Source: CAZYVU01 sp964651435
GTDB taxonomy: Bacteria > Desulfobacterota > Syntrophorhabdia > Syntrophorhabdales > CAYQXL01
NCBI GenBank assembly: GCA_964651435.1
Contig: CAZYVU010000008.1
Location: forward strand, 23,398 to 87,397
Direction: 5' to 3'
DNA: 64,000 bases
Shown piece by piece: positions 42,026-50,915 of this stretch (its first letter is position 1; every line of letters starts with the position of its first letter). The translations under genes and the position numbers were made by a program. Below the pieces are notes generated by a model, which saw nothing but the letters and a program-made list of their open reading frames with translations, ran no database searches and had not been told where the DNA came from.

Positions 42026-43256
42026 AGAGATCATAGTCGGACTCGACATTGGCACCACGAAGATTTGCGTTGTCGTAGCGAAGGTTGCCGAAGGCAAGGT
42101 CAACGTCATAGGGATCGGTGCCCACCCATCGACGGGTCTCCGAAAAGGCGTTGTCGTCAACATGGACAGCACCGTCAATTCTATACGGAAGGCCGTGGAA
42201 GAGGCGGAGCTTATGGCGGGCATAAAGATCGAAGGCTGCCTCACCGGTATCGCCGGGTCACACGTAAAGAGCTTCAGCAGCCAGGGTGTCGTGGCCATCA
42301 AGGATAGAGAGGTGAAGGCCGATGATATCTCCCGGGCCATCGACGCAGCGAAGGCCGTTCGCATCTCCGCCGACAGGGAGATCATACACGTCATCCCTCA
42401 GGAATTTATCGTCGATGACCAGGATGGCATACGGGACCCCATCGGTATCAGCGGCGTTCGTCTCGAAGTGAAAGTGCACATTGTAACGGGCAGTATTTCG
42501 TCGGAGCAGAACATCATCAAGTGCTGCAAATCGGCGGGCCTCACCGTCGACGATATTATCCTCAACCAGCTTGCATCTGCAGAGGCGACGCTGACCCAGG
42601 AGGAGAAAGAAATCGGGGTAGCCCTCGTGGACATGGGCGGAGGCACAAGCGACATAGCGGTCTTCGCCAACGGCAGCATCAAGTTTACGTCCATTCTGTC
42701 GTTGGGCGGAAACAACATCACCAATGATATCGCCATAGGTCTTCGGACGCCCCTTGAGGAGGCGGAGAAGATCAAGAAGAAATATGGATCGGCCTTCTCC
42801 AGCATTGTAGGGGCCAACGAGACGATCGAGGTGCCGAGCGTTGGAGGAAGAAAGCCCAGAACCTTAATGCGGAAGGTTCTTGCAGATATTATCGAACCGC
42901 GGGCAGAAGAGGTGTGCGGCCTGGTCTTCGAGGAGATCAAAAAGTCGGGATACGAGAAACTTCTCGCCTCCGGCGTCGTCATCACGGGGGGTTGTGCAAA
43001 CCTCGAGGGTCTCCCCGAACTGGCCGAAGGCGTTTTTAACCTCCCGACCCGGCGCGGAGACCCCATCGGTATCGGCGGACTCACCGACGTGGTAAATAAT
43101 CCCATCTATTCTACAGGGGTGGGGCTTGCGCTTTACGGGTTCAAACATTCGAAGGGGCGCAGGCGCCGCTTCGAAAAGGGCGATTCATTAATGAAAATGC
43201 TGAATAAGAATGCTCTGGTCGGCAAGGCGACCAAATGGTTTAAAGACATCTTTTGA
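42012..43256 (+). CDS. ftsA: Cell division protein FtsA
   Basis: A 414-residue actin-fold protein that ties FtsZ to the membrane. IVGLDIGTTKICVVVAK at residues 8-24, ALVDMGGGTSDIAVF near residue 200 (phosphate 2), and VVITGGCANLEGLPELAEGVF near 330 (adenosine motif). The last residues KATKWFKDIF form the amphipathic membrane helix. The ATG at 42012 is chosen for its GAAGGGAT site and family N-terminus; it lies inside ftsQ. Confidence 0.96.
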   Translation: MKSDEEIIVGLDIGTTKICVVVAKVAEGKVNVIGIGAHPSTGLRKGVVVNMDSTVNSIRKAVEEAELMAGIKIEGCLTGIAGSHVKSFSSQGVVAIKDREVKADDISRAIDAAKAVRISADREIIHVIPQEFIVDDQDGIRDPIGISGVRLEVKVHIVTGSISSEQNIIKCCKSAGLTVDDIILNQLASAEATLTQEEKEIGVALVDMGGGTSDIAVFANGSIKFTSILSLGGNNITNDIAIGLRTPLEEAEKIKKKYGSAFSSIVGANETIEVPSVGGRKPRTLMRKVLADIIEPRAEEVCGLVFEEIKKSGYEKLLASGVVITGGCANLEGLPELAEGVFNLPTRRGDPIGIGGLTDVVNNPIYSTGVGLALYGFKHSKGRRRRFEKGDSLMKMLNKNALVGKATKWFKDIF

Positions 43257-43267
43257 GGAGGTGCGGG

Positions 43268-44422
43268 GTGACCAACGCGTTTTACATCGATGAGAATAAC
43301 GATTTCCTGGCTAAGCTGAAGGTTGTGGGCGTGGGCGGCGGCGGGTGCAACGCCCTGAACAACATGGTAACGAGCAATCTTCAGGGTGTGGAGTTTATGG
43401 CCGTCAATACGGATATGAAGTCATTGGCCATGTGCAAGGCGCCCGTCAAGATTCAGATAGGCTCCAAGCTTACGAGGGGCCTCGGGGCCGGTGCCGACCC
43501 GGAAGTCGGCAAGAAGGCGGCCTTAGAGGACGTGGAGAGGATCAGCGAACACTTGAGGGGCACCGATATGGTCTTTATCACCTGCGGGCTGGGCGGCGGT
43601 ACGGGTACGGGCGCTTCGCCGGTCATCGCGGCCATCGCCAAGGAGTTAGGGGCGTTAACGGTTGCCATCGTGACAAAGCCTTTTGCGTTTGAGGCCAAGG
43701 ACAGGATGGTTCAGGCCGAGAACGGCGTTAACCAGTTGCGGTCGCAGGTCGACTCCCTCATCACCATCCCCAACCAGCGCCTTCTGTCCATTGGCGGCCG
43801 GCACATGACGGTCATGGAGGCCTTTCTGAAGGCCGACGAGGTCCTCCTGAACGCGGTCCGCAGCATCTCCGACCTCATTGTCGGGTCGGGCCACGTCGTC
43901 GTCGACTTCGCCGATGTCAAGACGATTATGGCGGCGCGGGGTATGGCCATCATGGGTATCGGTGAGGCGACAGGGGAAAGCAGGGCGCGGGATGCAGCGC
44001 AGAAGGCCATTTCGAGCCCGCTCCTGGAGGACATCTCGATACAGGGTGCCCGGGGCGTACTCATTAACGTGACGGGCAACTCCCAGATGACGCTTCACGA
44101 GGTCAACGAGGCCTCTCAGCTCATACAGGAGCAGGCCCATATGGATGCAAAGGTGATCTGGGGCCTTGTGTTCAACAACGAGATCGGTGATGCCATGCGC
44201 ATCACGGTCATTGCCACCGGCTTTGAGGAGCCGGTGAAGAAACAGCTCGACACTATTGAGACGATCGATAAGGACATGCTTTTTGACAACAGCGACATCC
44301 CTCCCTTCATGAAGAAGAAGGTGACCATTGATTATAGGGAGACGAGGACCAAGTCGGAGATCATCGACATCGATGATGAGCGGTACGATGTCCCCACCTT
44401 CCTGAGAAAGCAGGCAGATTAG
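43268..44422 (+). CDS. ftsZ: Cell division GTPase FtsZ
   Basis: A 384-residue tubulin homologue. VGVGGGGCNALNNM near residue 20, the GTP signature GGGTGTGASP near residue 107, the T7 loop region NVTGNSQMTLHEV, and the C-terminal peptide DVPTFLRKQAD that binds FtsA. The start is the GTG at 43268 with a full AGGAGGT site five bases upstream; that site overlaps the ftsA stop. FtsZ ends the division part of the cluster. Confidence 0.97.
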   Translation: MTNAFYIDENNDFLAKLKVVGVGGGGCNALNNMVTSNLQGVEFMAVNTDMKSLAMCKAPVKIQIGSKLTRGLGAGADPEVGKKAALEDVERISEHLRGTDMVFITCGLGGGTGTGASPVIAAIAKELGALTVAIVTKPFAFEAKDRMVQAENGVNQLRSQVDSLITIPNQRLLSIGGRHMTVMEAFLKADEVLLNAVRSISDLIVGSGHVVVDFADVKTIMAARGMAIMGIGEATGESRARDAAQKAISSPLLEDISIQGARGVLINVTGNSQMTLHEVNEASQLIQEQAHMDAKVIWGLVFNNEIGDAMRITVIATGFEEPVKKQLDTIETIDKDMLFDNSDIPPFMKKKVTIDYRETRTKSEIIDIDDERYDVPTFLRKQAD

Positions 44423-44511
44423 GGCAAAAGAGAAGCGTGACCGATGGTGGGGCGAGAGGGCACCGGGGATAAGGCAGGCGCAGGTGGTGACGAGCCGGGT
44501 GCTCTCTTTGC

Positions 44512-46200
44512 ATGACTGCCGCTCACGCAAAAACCCCTGTTGACAGACGGGCGGGAAGGCGGGTTGTTTCCCGCCCGGAAAAGGGCGCCCAAAAGAAGTC
44601 CTGGCGTAAGAGCATCCCTGTCTGTGTCGTCTATCCCAACAGCTATTACGTGGGGATGTCCAACCTGGCCATCCACCTCCTCTATGGAACGCTGAACGGC
44701 ATGACCGGCGTGGTCTGCGAGAGGGCATTCTGGGAGCCCCCGGGCGAAACCCGTTCCGTGGAGAGCGGCTACGGCCTCGCCTCTTTCCGGATTCTGTTCT
44801 TCAGCCTTTCCTACGAGCTTGATTATGTGAATATACCGGCCCTCTTGATGAAGGCCGGCATCGCCCCCTTTGCCCGGGACCGGCGGGAGGGAAGCCCCCT
44901 CGTCGTCGCAGGGGGCATTTGTGTCATGGCGAACCCCGAACCTCTCCACGCGTTCTTTGACCTTTTTATTCTCGGGGATGTGGAATCAACGGTCGCTCCC
45001 TTTGTGGAAGCCTACCGGTTGATGCAAGGAGCGGGGAGAGCAGCTGCCCTCGGTGCGTTGGAAGATCTTCCTTGGGTATACAGGCCCGAAAGCCTCCAGG
45101 TTTATTACAACGACCGGGGAACCATCGGGGCATTCGAGCCGGCGGGCTTTGCCGTCGCCGTTGCGCCCCATTGTGGCGAGGGGTTGGGCCGGTCCGCAAT
45201 CAGTGCGGAAGATACGGAGTTTTCGGGAATGTATCTGTTCGAGGGAACGAGGGGGTGTCCGTCAAGGTGCCCTTTCTGTCTCCTGGGGAACTCGTACCGC
45301 TTCAGGCACGAAGAGGTAGCACCGCCCGACGAGGCTACGGGCGCCATCGGAATCGTAGGGGGGGGCGTCTCCTTCCATCCGCACCTCGAGGAAAACATCA
45401 GGGGCCTCCAAGCGAGAGGCCTAAGCGTTCACCTCCCGTCGCTGCGCATAGATGCTGTTCCCATGCGTGTCATCGAGCTTCTGAAGGATGATATTAAGAC
45501 CCTGACCTTCGGCATCGAGGCCGGCACGGAAAGGCTCCGCCGTTTCGTGGGCAAGCCCATGAGGGACGAGGATATCCTGTCGAAGATCGCCCAGATCCTC
45601 TCCGTCAAGCCCTTCAATCTGAAGCTCTATTTTATGATCGGGCTTTACGGTGAGAGGATGGAGGATATCGATGCCATCGCGGTCCTCGTCAAACAGATCC
45701 ATCACTTGACGATCCGGATGGGGGCGCCGAAGGGGGCCGTGGGAAGCATTACAACCCATGTGAGCCCCTTTGTCCCCAAGCCATGGACGCCCTTCCAGTG
45801 GCTGCCCATGGAGGAGCCGGCGGCCCTGAAAGAGAAGATCAACAGGCTTCGCCGGAACCTGAAAAAGATAGAGAATAGCTACTTTACCCATGAGTCGGTA
45901 AAATTCAGCTTCCTGCAGGCTGTCCTTGCCCGGGGGGACAGAAGGACGAACGATCTCATCGTAGACCTTGCATCTGGGGCCGACCTTCAGAGGCTGGCGA
46001 GCCGGATTCCTGTTAACCCCAACTTCTACGCATTGAGGGAGCGGGAGGAGCACGAGCTCTTTCCCTGGGACTTTATTGAACGGGAAGCGGGGAAGGAGCA
46101 GCTTTACCGAAGACTTGCCGCTCTACTGCTTCCGGCATCAGACACCGGCCACGGCGGGCCGCCGGACAGAGGCGAATATCGCCCCGGCAGGAGGAAATAA
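44512..46200 (+). CDS. B12-binding-type radical SAM protein
   Basis: A 562-residue protein. The N-terminal half (about 30-240) resembles the cobalamin-like fold of TIGR03960-type proteins (YVGMSNLAIHLLYGTLN, then FSLSYELDYVNI and VVAGGICVMANPEPL). The radical SAM loop is FEGTRGCPSRCPFCLLGNSY near residue 250 (CxxxCxxC), followed by FGIEAGTERLRRFVGKP. A C-terminal region of about 130 residues is rich in charged helices. The substrate is unknown. It starts 89 bases after ftsZ; that gap has no clear promoter or terminator, so it could be read through from the dcw operon. Confidence 0.8.
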   Translation: MTAAHAKTPVDRRAGRRVVSRPEKGAQKKSWRKSIPVCVVYPNSYYVGMSNLAIHLLYGTLNGMTGVVCERAFWEPPGETRSVESGYGLASFRILFFSLSYELDYVNIPALLMKAGIAPFARDRREGSPLVVAGGICVMANPEPLHAFFDLFILGDVESTVAPFVEAYRLMQGAGRAAALGALEDLPWVYRPESLQVYYNDRGTIGAFEPAGFAVAVAPHCGEGLGRSAISAEDTEFSGMYLFEGTRGCPSRCPFCLLGNSYRFRHEEVAPPDEATGAIGIVGGGVSFHPHLEENIRGLQARGLSVHLPSLRIDAVPMRVIELLKDDIKTLTFGIEAGTERLRRFVGKPMRDEDILSKIAQILSVKPFNLKLYFMIGLYGERMEDIDAIAVLVKQIHHLTIRMGAPKGAVGSITTHVSPFVPKPWTPFQWLPMEEPAALKEKINRLRRNLKKIENSYFTHESVKFSFLQAVLARGDRRTNDLIVDLASGADLQRLASRIPVNPNFYALREREEHELFPWDFIEREAGKEQLYRRLAALLLPASDTGHGGPPDRGEYRPGRRK

Positions 46201-46634
46201 TGACAAAAGCCGCACTGGCTGTCTTTGTTTGCATCCTTGTGCTTTTGGCCGGAACGGCAACCGGTCGTGGTGCCGCTGTTGAGGCTGCGTCGGTGCCCTA
46301 TGTGAGCACAACCTTCCCGCCCTCGGGCCTTCTGCTCAGTGCAGCCAAAATCCTGTCCCCCGTTGCCGTCGACCGGTTTGGGGGTAAGTTTCAGGATCCG
46401 GCGAAAAAGGGCCTCTACCACGTCTACTTCTATCTGGCGTCGACGGACTACGGTGCATCCGTTTTTGAGATGCTCGTCCTCAAGACCGACGCCAACCTTT
46501 GGTTTTATGGAATCCCATGCTGTGATGAAGGTTTTTGCCTGAAGGGCGTCCTGCTTTTGTCGTACCCCGCCGCCCCTGCGGGAACGGAAGGGATCTCCGG
46601 CAGCGGCCGGGCAGACATGGTTCCGGACCGGTAG
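46200..46634 (+). CDS. Small secreted protein of unknown function
   Basis: A 144-residue protein with a signal peptide (residues 1 to about 25, TKAALAVFVCILVLLAGTATGRGAA). The mature part has a YHVYFYLASTDYGASVFEML stretch and a Cys-Cys pair plus a third Cys in GIPCCDEGFCLKG. I do not recognise a family. Its start overlaps the last base of the radical SAM gene (TAATG), so the two are cotranscribed. Confidence 0.65.
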   Translation: MTKAALAVFVCILVLLAGTATGRGAAVEAASVPYVSTTFPPSGLLLSAAKILSPVAVDRFGGKFQDPAKKGLYHVYFYLASTDYGASVFEMLVLKTDANLWFYGIPCCDEGFCLKGVLLLSYPAAPAGTEGISGSGRADMVPDR

Positions 46635-46653
46635 GGCCCCGGCGCCGATCTTG

Positions 46654-47115
46654 TTAGGCGGGCGGCCGAAGGTCGTCCAAGGGGCGCTCCTCCTCAAACT
46701 CAAAGAGCTCAAATCCCAAACCCTCGGGGCCCACGAAGAAGAGGAGGCGCAGCATGCCCAGTTCGCTTTGCGCAAAGCCCGATTCTGGCATTTGGCCCGT
46801 GATCTGATAGTGGTGTTCCTCCAGCCTTCGTTTCCATGCAGGCAGATCCGTCACTCTGAGGCATAGGTGAGGGACCCCGGCAACGTGGCCCATGGGATGG
46901 ATGGGGAAATCGGGCCTTGGCTGCACGTTGGGCTCCGCAAGAAGCTCGAAGACCTGGCGATGACCGGCACGGATGAGCGCCCGCTCACCGGGACCGATGC
47001 TGCCACGGGGGCCCCTGGCAAGCAAAGGAAATCCCATTACAACAGTGAAAAACGAGATCGCCCCATCCATATCCCTGACCCAAATGCCGACATGATGGAG
47101 ATCAATGCATTTCAT
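46654..47115 (-). CDS. VOC-family (glyoxalase/dioxygenase fold) protein
   Basis: A 153-residue VOC protein. The first half has DLHHVGIWVRDMDGAISFFTVVMGFPLL with the metal histidine at residue 8, a second half has HLCLRVTDLPAWKRRLEE with another candidate histidine, and the end has FFVGPEGLGFELFEFEE, the usual final Glu ligand strand. Possible roles are glyoxalase or an epimerase such as methylmalonyl-CoA epimerase; the HxGI start fits both and neighbours do not decide. 62 bases separate it from the upstream LarA-like gene on the same strand. Confidence 0.75.
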   Translation of the reverse strand: MKCIDLHHVGIWVRDMDGAISFFTVVMGFPLLARGPRGSIGPGERALIRAGHRQVFELLAEPNVQPRPDFPIHPMGHVAGVPHLCLRVTDLPAWKRRLEEHHYQITGQMPESGFAQSELGMLRLLFFVGPEGLGFELFEFEEERPLDDLRPPA

Positions 47116-47177
47116 GGGCTATGCCTCCTTCTAAGCGAATGACTTCCTGCAGCCTCCTGCCCGGCAGGCGCCGTGGC

Positions 47178-48596
47178 CTATCCCCTGCGCAGCGCATCCC
47201 GGCCAGGGGACCAAGGCCTGCGAACGGGGACTGCATAAGGGCCGTCGGCTATGTAGGCAACGGAGGGAGACCGGCCCTTGCCGGTCAAGAACCGGTTGGC
47301 AACGCCGTAGAGGGCCTTCTCTACCATGGTCCGGGCCGTCTCCAAGGGAAGGCGTTCCGGATCATGGTCAATGAACGTGTGGCCGCTCAGGCCGGGTATG
47401 GTCTGCGACGCCCCTAAGGGGATCTGGGGTGCACAGTAGATAAGGTTGTCCTCGCCCACCCTGCGTATCACCTTGCCCCACATCTGGGGCTCCCACTGGT
47501 CCTTCGTAAATCGCCATGACGGTGATCGCAGCAGGGCCGCGTATCCGTCGGGCCCCTGAATTTTCAGGAGGTGAAGAAGTGTTCTGTATTCGGGCGTTCC
47601 CACCGGATCAGGGTCATCATTATTGGCGACGATGATGAGCGTGCCGCCTTTTCCTACGGCGGGCAGGGCGCCTACGGCAGCCTTTGCTGCCTGGTAATGG
47701 GTGCGCCCAACGTAGCCCCCGTGAGTGAGAACAATGTCGTATGCTCTGTCGATGGGGAGCGCTGCCTCTTGCCCGGCATCGATGGAAGCCCGAAGGTGGG
47801 CCTTCTCGAGGTCTCCCGCATATATGCCCGTAATCCGGAAGTGGGCGTCGACCGTCACATTCACAATAAAGTCGACACCTACACTGCGGGCTACTCGAAG
47901 GGCCTCGTCGTGACATGGATTTCCGTCCAATATGAGGTTGTCCGCGGCAGGATTTTCCAGAAAGGCGGGGCCATGGAACTGCTCTATGGTAGTCCTGTCG
48001 ACGAGACCCGGACAGATTGATTTGCGACCGCCCGAGAAGCCGGCCATGAAATGGCTTTCCACGAGACCCGTACAAATCTTGAGCTGAGCGGCGGCAAAAT
48101 GACGGTTTACGGCAATGTTGGCGGCTGAGGGTGTCTGACCCAGAGCCACAAGCCCCCGTCTGTCCTCGCAGTCGTGGTCCACTATGGCGTACCGATCGAC
48201 CACCTCCGGGCCCAGCATGAAGCGCTTTTCGGCCGCCGTGCTTCGCCTGTGCATACCCGTTGCCACGATAAGCAGGATGTTCTCCTGAGTGACTCCGGCG
48301 TCGTGCAGATGGCCGAGAAGCGGAAGCAACACCCCATCAGGTCCTTTGTAGGGCACGGGCCGGGTGATATCCGATACGGCTATAGCTACGGATATCCTGT
48401 CGGCCACCCCTTTTTCCGCAATGATTTCTCTGAGAGGCCTTGTCCCTAAGGGCCGGTCCAGGGCCCTGCGGAGCTCTTCGGCGGGAGAGTCAAGGGGCGG
48501 GCGATGCCGGATCCTCAGCGTCTCAATGGGCAGGGGGCCCGATACCTCCAGAAAGTGGGGCCCGAAAGGAACGACAATGGTAGAGGCAGACTTCAT
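47178..48596 (-). CDS. LarA-like nickel-pincer-dependent racemase/epimerase (DUF2088)
   Basis: A 472-residue LarA-family protein. AVSDITRPVPYKGP near residue 75 matches the substrate-binding DxTRP motif, VATGMHRRSTAAEK near 112 the catalytic-histidine region, and HFMAGFSGGRKSICPGLV near 190 holds the lysine that anchors the nickel pincer nucleotide in lactate racemase. LarA needs LarB, LarC and LarE for its cofactor; none is in the window. The substrate may be another 2-hydroxyacid. Length exceeds the roughly 425 residues of lactate racemase, by an extended C-terminus. Confidence 0.78.
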   Translation of the reverse strand: MKSASTIVVPFGPHFLEVSGPLPIETLRIRHRPPLDSPAEELRRALDRPLGTRPLREIIAEKGVADRISVAIAVSDITRPVPYKGPDGVLLPLLGHLHDAGVTQENILLIVATGMHRRSTAAEKRFMLGPEVVDRYAIVDHDCEDRRGLVALGQTPSAANIAVNRHFAAAQLKICTGLVESHFMAGFSGGRKSICPGLVDRTTIEQFHGPAFLENPAADNLILDGNPCHDEALRVARSVGVDFIVNVTVDAHFRITGIYAGDLEKAHLRASIDAGQEAALPIDRAYDIVLTHGGYVGRTHYQAAKAAVGALPAVGKGGTLIIVANNDDPDPVGTPEYRTLLHLLKIQGPDGYAALLRSPSWRFTKDQWEPQMWGKVIRRVGEDNLIYCAPQIPLGASQTIPGLSGHTFIDHDPERLPLETARTMVEKALYGVANRFLTGKGRSPSVAYIADGPYAVPVRRPWSPGRDALRRG

Positions 48597-48701
48597 AACC
48601 TGATAACCTATACCCTAATGGAATGGCCCGGCGGTGTCAACTGCCCCGACCGACATTAGTGTTTGCAAGTGGCCGTGTGATGGTGTAATAAAGTGATAGG
48701 C

Positions 48702-49229
48702 ATGGCGGCAACGAAGCTGGTTCTGACCATCATACTGCTGTTTCTCGTCACGGTACCTGTCGCTGAGACGAGCCGGGCCGAGGAAGGCCCTTTTTCAGAC
48801 CCCTTTGCGTACTGTGCCGCTGTTGACGACGTTGATGCGCCGGACGGGCGATACGTCGGGCCGGGCGTGCCAGGTCCCATCGTCGATGGCCTGAGAAAGG
48901 CATTGGGCTTTCCCGGCAATCTCCCTCAGGATCTTGTGGAACGGGCGGTTTTTTGGCGGTGCATGGGGGGGAGCGTTTGGGCGTGCTTTGTCGGGGCCAA
49001 CCTGCCCTGTACCGTCAAGGCCGATCCCAGTCCGGTGCCTTCCCAGGCCATGAAGGACTTCTGCCGGGCCGAGTCCGTCGGCGAAGGTATACCGGCATAC
49101 ATTACGGGCCGGGCCACGATATACGAGTGGCGATGCGACGATGGTGAGCCCAAGATCGTCCGCAGGCTCGATGAGGCTGATGGGCGGGGGTTTCTGTCGG
49201 CCATCTGGTATAAGATCGACGCCCCTTAA
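48702..49229 (+). CDS. Secreted protein of unknown function
   Basis: A 175-residue protein with a signal peptide (AATKLVLTIILLFLVTVPVAETSRA, about residues 2-26). The mature part has six cysteines, with segments YCAAVDDVDAPDGRYVGPGVP and VFWRCMGGSVWACFVGANLPC. The ATG at 48702 is preferred; a GTG nine bases earlier is possible, and neither has a strong ribosome site. I know of no named family. It stands alone, divergent from the LarA-like gene. Confidence 0.65.
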   Translation: MAATKLVLTIILLFLVTVPVAETSRAEEGPFSDPFAYCAAVDDVDAPDGRYVGPGVPGPIVDGLRKALGFPGNLPQDLVERAVFWRCMGGSVWACFVGANLPCTVKADPSPVPSQAMKDFCRAESVGEGIPAYITGRATIYEWRCDDGEPKIVRRLDEADGRGFLSAIWYKIDAP

Positions 49230-49349
49230 GATGGATCACAATCTGTAATTGAATATTCCATGTCCCCAGCCGTCATGGGTCTTCTTTGATCATCCGTTGG
49301 GCCCGTGCCTTCAAGGTGCCCTTTGGGCGGAAGGCTGGGCCTTGGCCAA

Positions 49350-49365
49350 CGGCATCATTCTTGCT
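49350..49365 (+). promoter_or_regulatory. Sigma-54 promoter element, kinase/regulator operon
   Basis: CGGCATCATTCTTGCT. GG at 49351-49352 and GC at 49363-49364 are separated by exactly ten bases, the -24/-12 geometry of sigma-54 promoters. Transcription would start near 49376, about 25 bases before the sensor kinase start. Flanking bases closely match the TRAP-operon element at 52419. Confidence 0.65.
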
Positions 49366-49400
49366 AAGAGTTATGATATGTTGAATGTAGGAATAGAACA

Positions 49401-50912
49401 TTGAAAGACAAAGAAAACCCCGTTTCGTACTCAAAAAGGCAGCAGATGCTTATATGGGCTCTCGAATCGCTGCCCGCAGCCATCCGCATTCTTGACCGCA
49501 GCCTGGCGATGGTGTGGGAAAACCGCCGGCCGCCGGAGCAGGCAGCCCTATATGATTGCAAAAACCGTCACGCTGTTCATTGCTATGACTATTTTCCGGA
49601 TAAAGAGGGACCTTGCGAAAACTGCCCGGCCCATAGGGCCTTCCATAGCGGCAGGACCGAATCTATGGATATGGTATTGTGCCATGGAGACAAGCCGGCA
49701 TTCTATCTTGTCACGACAACGCCCGTCGCCGGGCCGCTCAAAGGGGAGGCGGCCCTGATCGTTGAGGTGATTCAAGAGTTCACGAGCCACATGAAGGCCG
49801 ACGAGGAACTACGGCGCCTTCATGAATTCAACAAGGAGATTATCGACAACGCTCCCGTTGCCATTTTTACGGTCAGCAGGGAGGGGGAATTCTCCAGTGT
49901 CAACCCGGCCCTTGCTGTCCTGTCGGGTCTTGGGGAAAAGGCCAAAGAAAAACTCCTCGGATTTAACTGGCTCAAAAATCCATATACGATCAAGTGTGGT
50001 CTTGCGCAGCACATCAAGGAGGGTTTGGATGGAAAGCCTTTTCAGCTATGGGATTTTCCCTTCATAAACTACTGGGGAGAACCGCAATACATATATTTTA
50101 AGGGGGTGCCGGTCCGCGGGAAGGATGGTTCCGTAGAGGGGCTCCTCTGTATTATTGAGGAAACGACGGAAATCGTGAGGACAAGGGCGCAACTGGCTCA
50201 AGAAGCCAAAATGTCTTTTGTGGGTCGGCTGACAGCGGGCATCGCTCACGAACTGAATAATCCCCTGGCCACCATAACGGCCAACGCGGAGCTGGCCAAG
50301 GAACTCCTTGAAAACGCTGACGCAGGCCACCTGGGTGCCCCCGATGTAAACGAACTGAGAGAATATGTTGAGACGATCGAGGAGCAGGCCTACCGCTGCA
50401 CCAGGACAATCAAAAAACTTCTTGAAGTAACGAGAAGAAAGGATTTCGGAACGACCAAGATAGATATGACGAGGTTTATGGAAGAATTGCTGAAGACCAT
50501 CGACACCGGAAGGATGAAAGCGCAACTGGTTGCAGACATCACCCCCGACCTCCCGGAGGTCAGGGGTGATGTCGAGGCTTTGCGACAGGTATTCCTCAAT
50601 GTTGTGGGCAATGCAATGGATGCCGTGGATGGCATGCGTCATGGGACGGTATGGATCAAGACGGCAGTGAAGGGAGACGGAACGCTGGAAGTGGCGGTAG
50701 AAGATAATGGTATCGGTATTCCTGAGGATATGGTTGATTTGATTTTTGAACCCTTTTTCACGACGAAGGAACCGAAAAAGGGCACGGGATTAGGGCTTAC
50801 GCTCTGCTATGATTTTTTGCAGCGGATGGGGGGCAGCATAGAGGTGCAACAAAGGACGGGAGGAGGGAGCATCTTTAAGATTGTTCTTCCTCTCCACGAT
50901 CAGAAAAGATAG
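49401..50912 (+). CDS. PAS-domain sensor histidine kinase (NtrB-like)
   Basis: A 503-residue cytosolic kinase without membrane segments. The N-terminal PAS-like domain (about 15-130) has a cysteine cluster C53, C61, C72 and C75 (HCYDYF, then PCENCP) that could hold metal or sense redox. A second PAS spans about 140-255. The transmitter has H283 in AGIAHELNNPLA, then GNAMDAV, VEDNGIGIP and GTGLGLTL. It should phosphorylate the response regulator encoded three bases downstream. The start is a TTG at 49401 with TAGGA upstream; ATG 49446 is a shorter alternative. A sigma-54 element precedes it. Confidence 0.88.
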   Translation: MKDKENPVSYSKRQQMLIWALESLPAAIRILDRSLAMVWENRRPPEQAALYDCKNRHAVHCYDYFPDKEGPCENCPAHRAFHSGRTESMDMVLCHGDKPAFYLVTTTPVAGPLKGEAALIVEVIQEFTSHMKADEELRRLHEFNKEIIDNAPVAIFTVSREGEFSSVNPALAVLSGLGEKAKEKLLGFNWLKNPYTIKCGLAQHIKEGLDGKPFQLWDFPFINYWGEPQYIYFKGVPVRGKDGSVEGLLCIIEETTEIVRTRAQLAQEAKMSFVGRLTAGIAHELNNPLATITANAELAKELLENADAGHLGAPDVNELREYVETIEEQAYRCTRTIKKLLEVTRRKDFGTTKIDMTRFMEELLKTIDTGRMKAQLVADITPDLPEVRGDVEALRQVFLNVVGNAMDAVDGMRHGTVWIKTAVKGDGTLEVAVEDNGIGIPEDMVDLIFEPFFTTKEPKKGTGLGLTLCYDFLQRMGGSIEVQQRTGGGSIFKIVLPLHDQKR

Positions 50913-50915
50913 AGC

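Noticed and set aside
43655..44728. 357-codon minus-strand frame opposite ftsZ
   Set aside because: It runs antisense to highly conserved ftsZ sequence and continues into unrelated sequence; a shadow frame.
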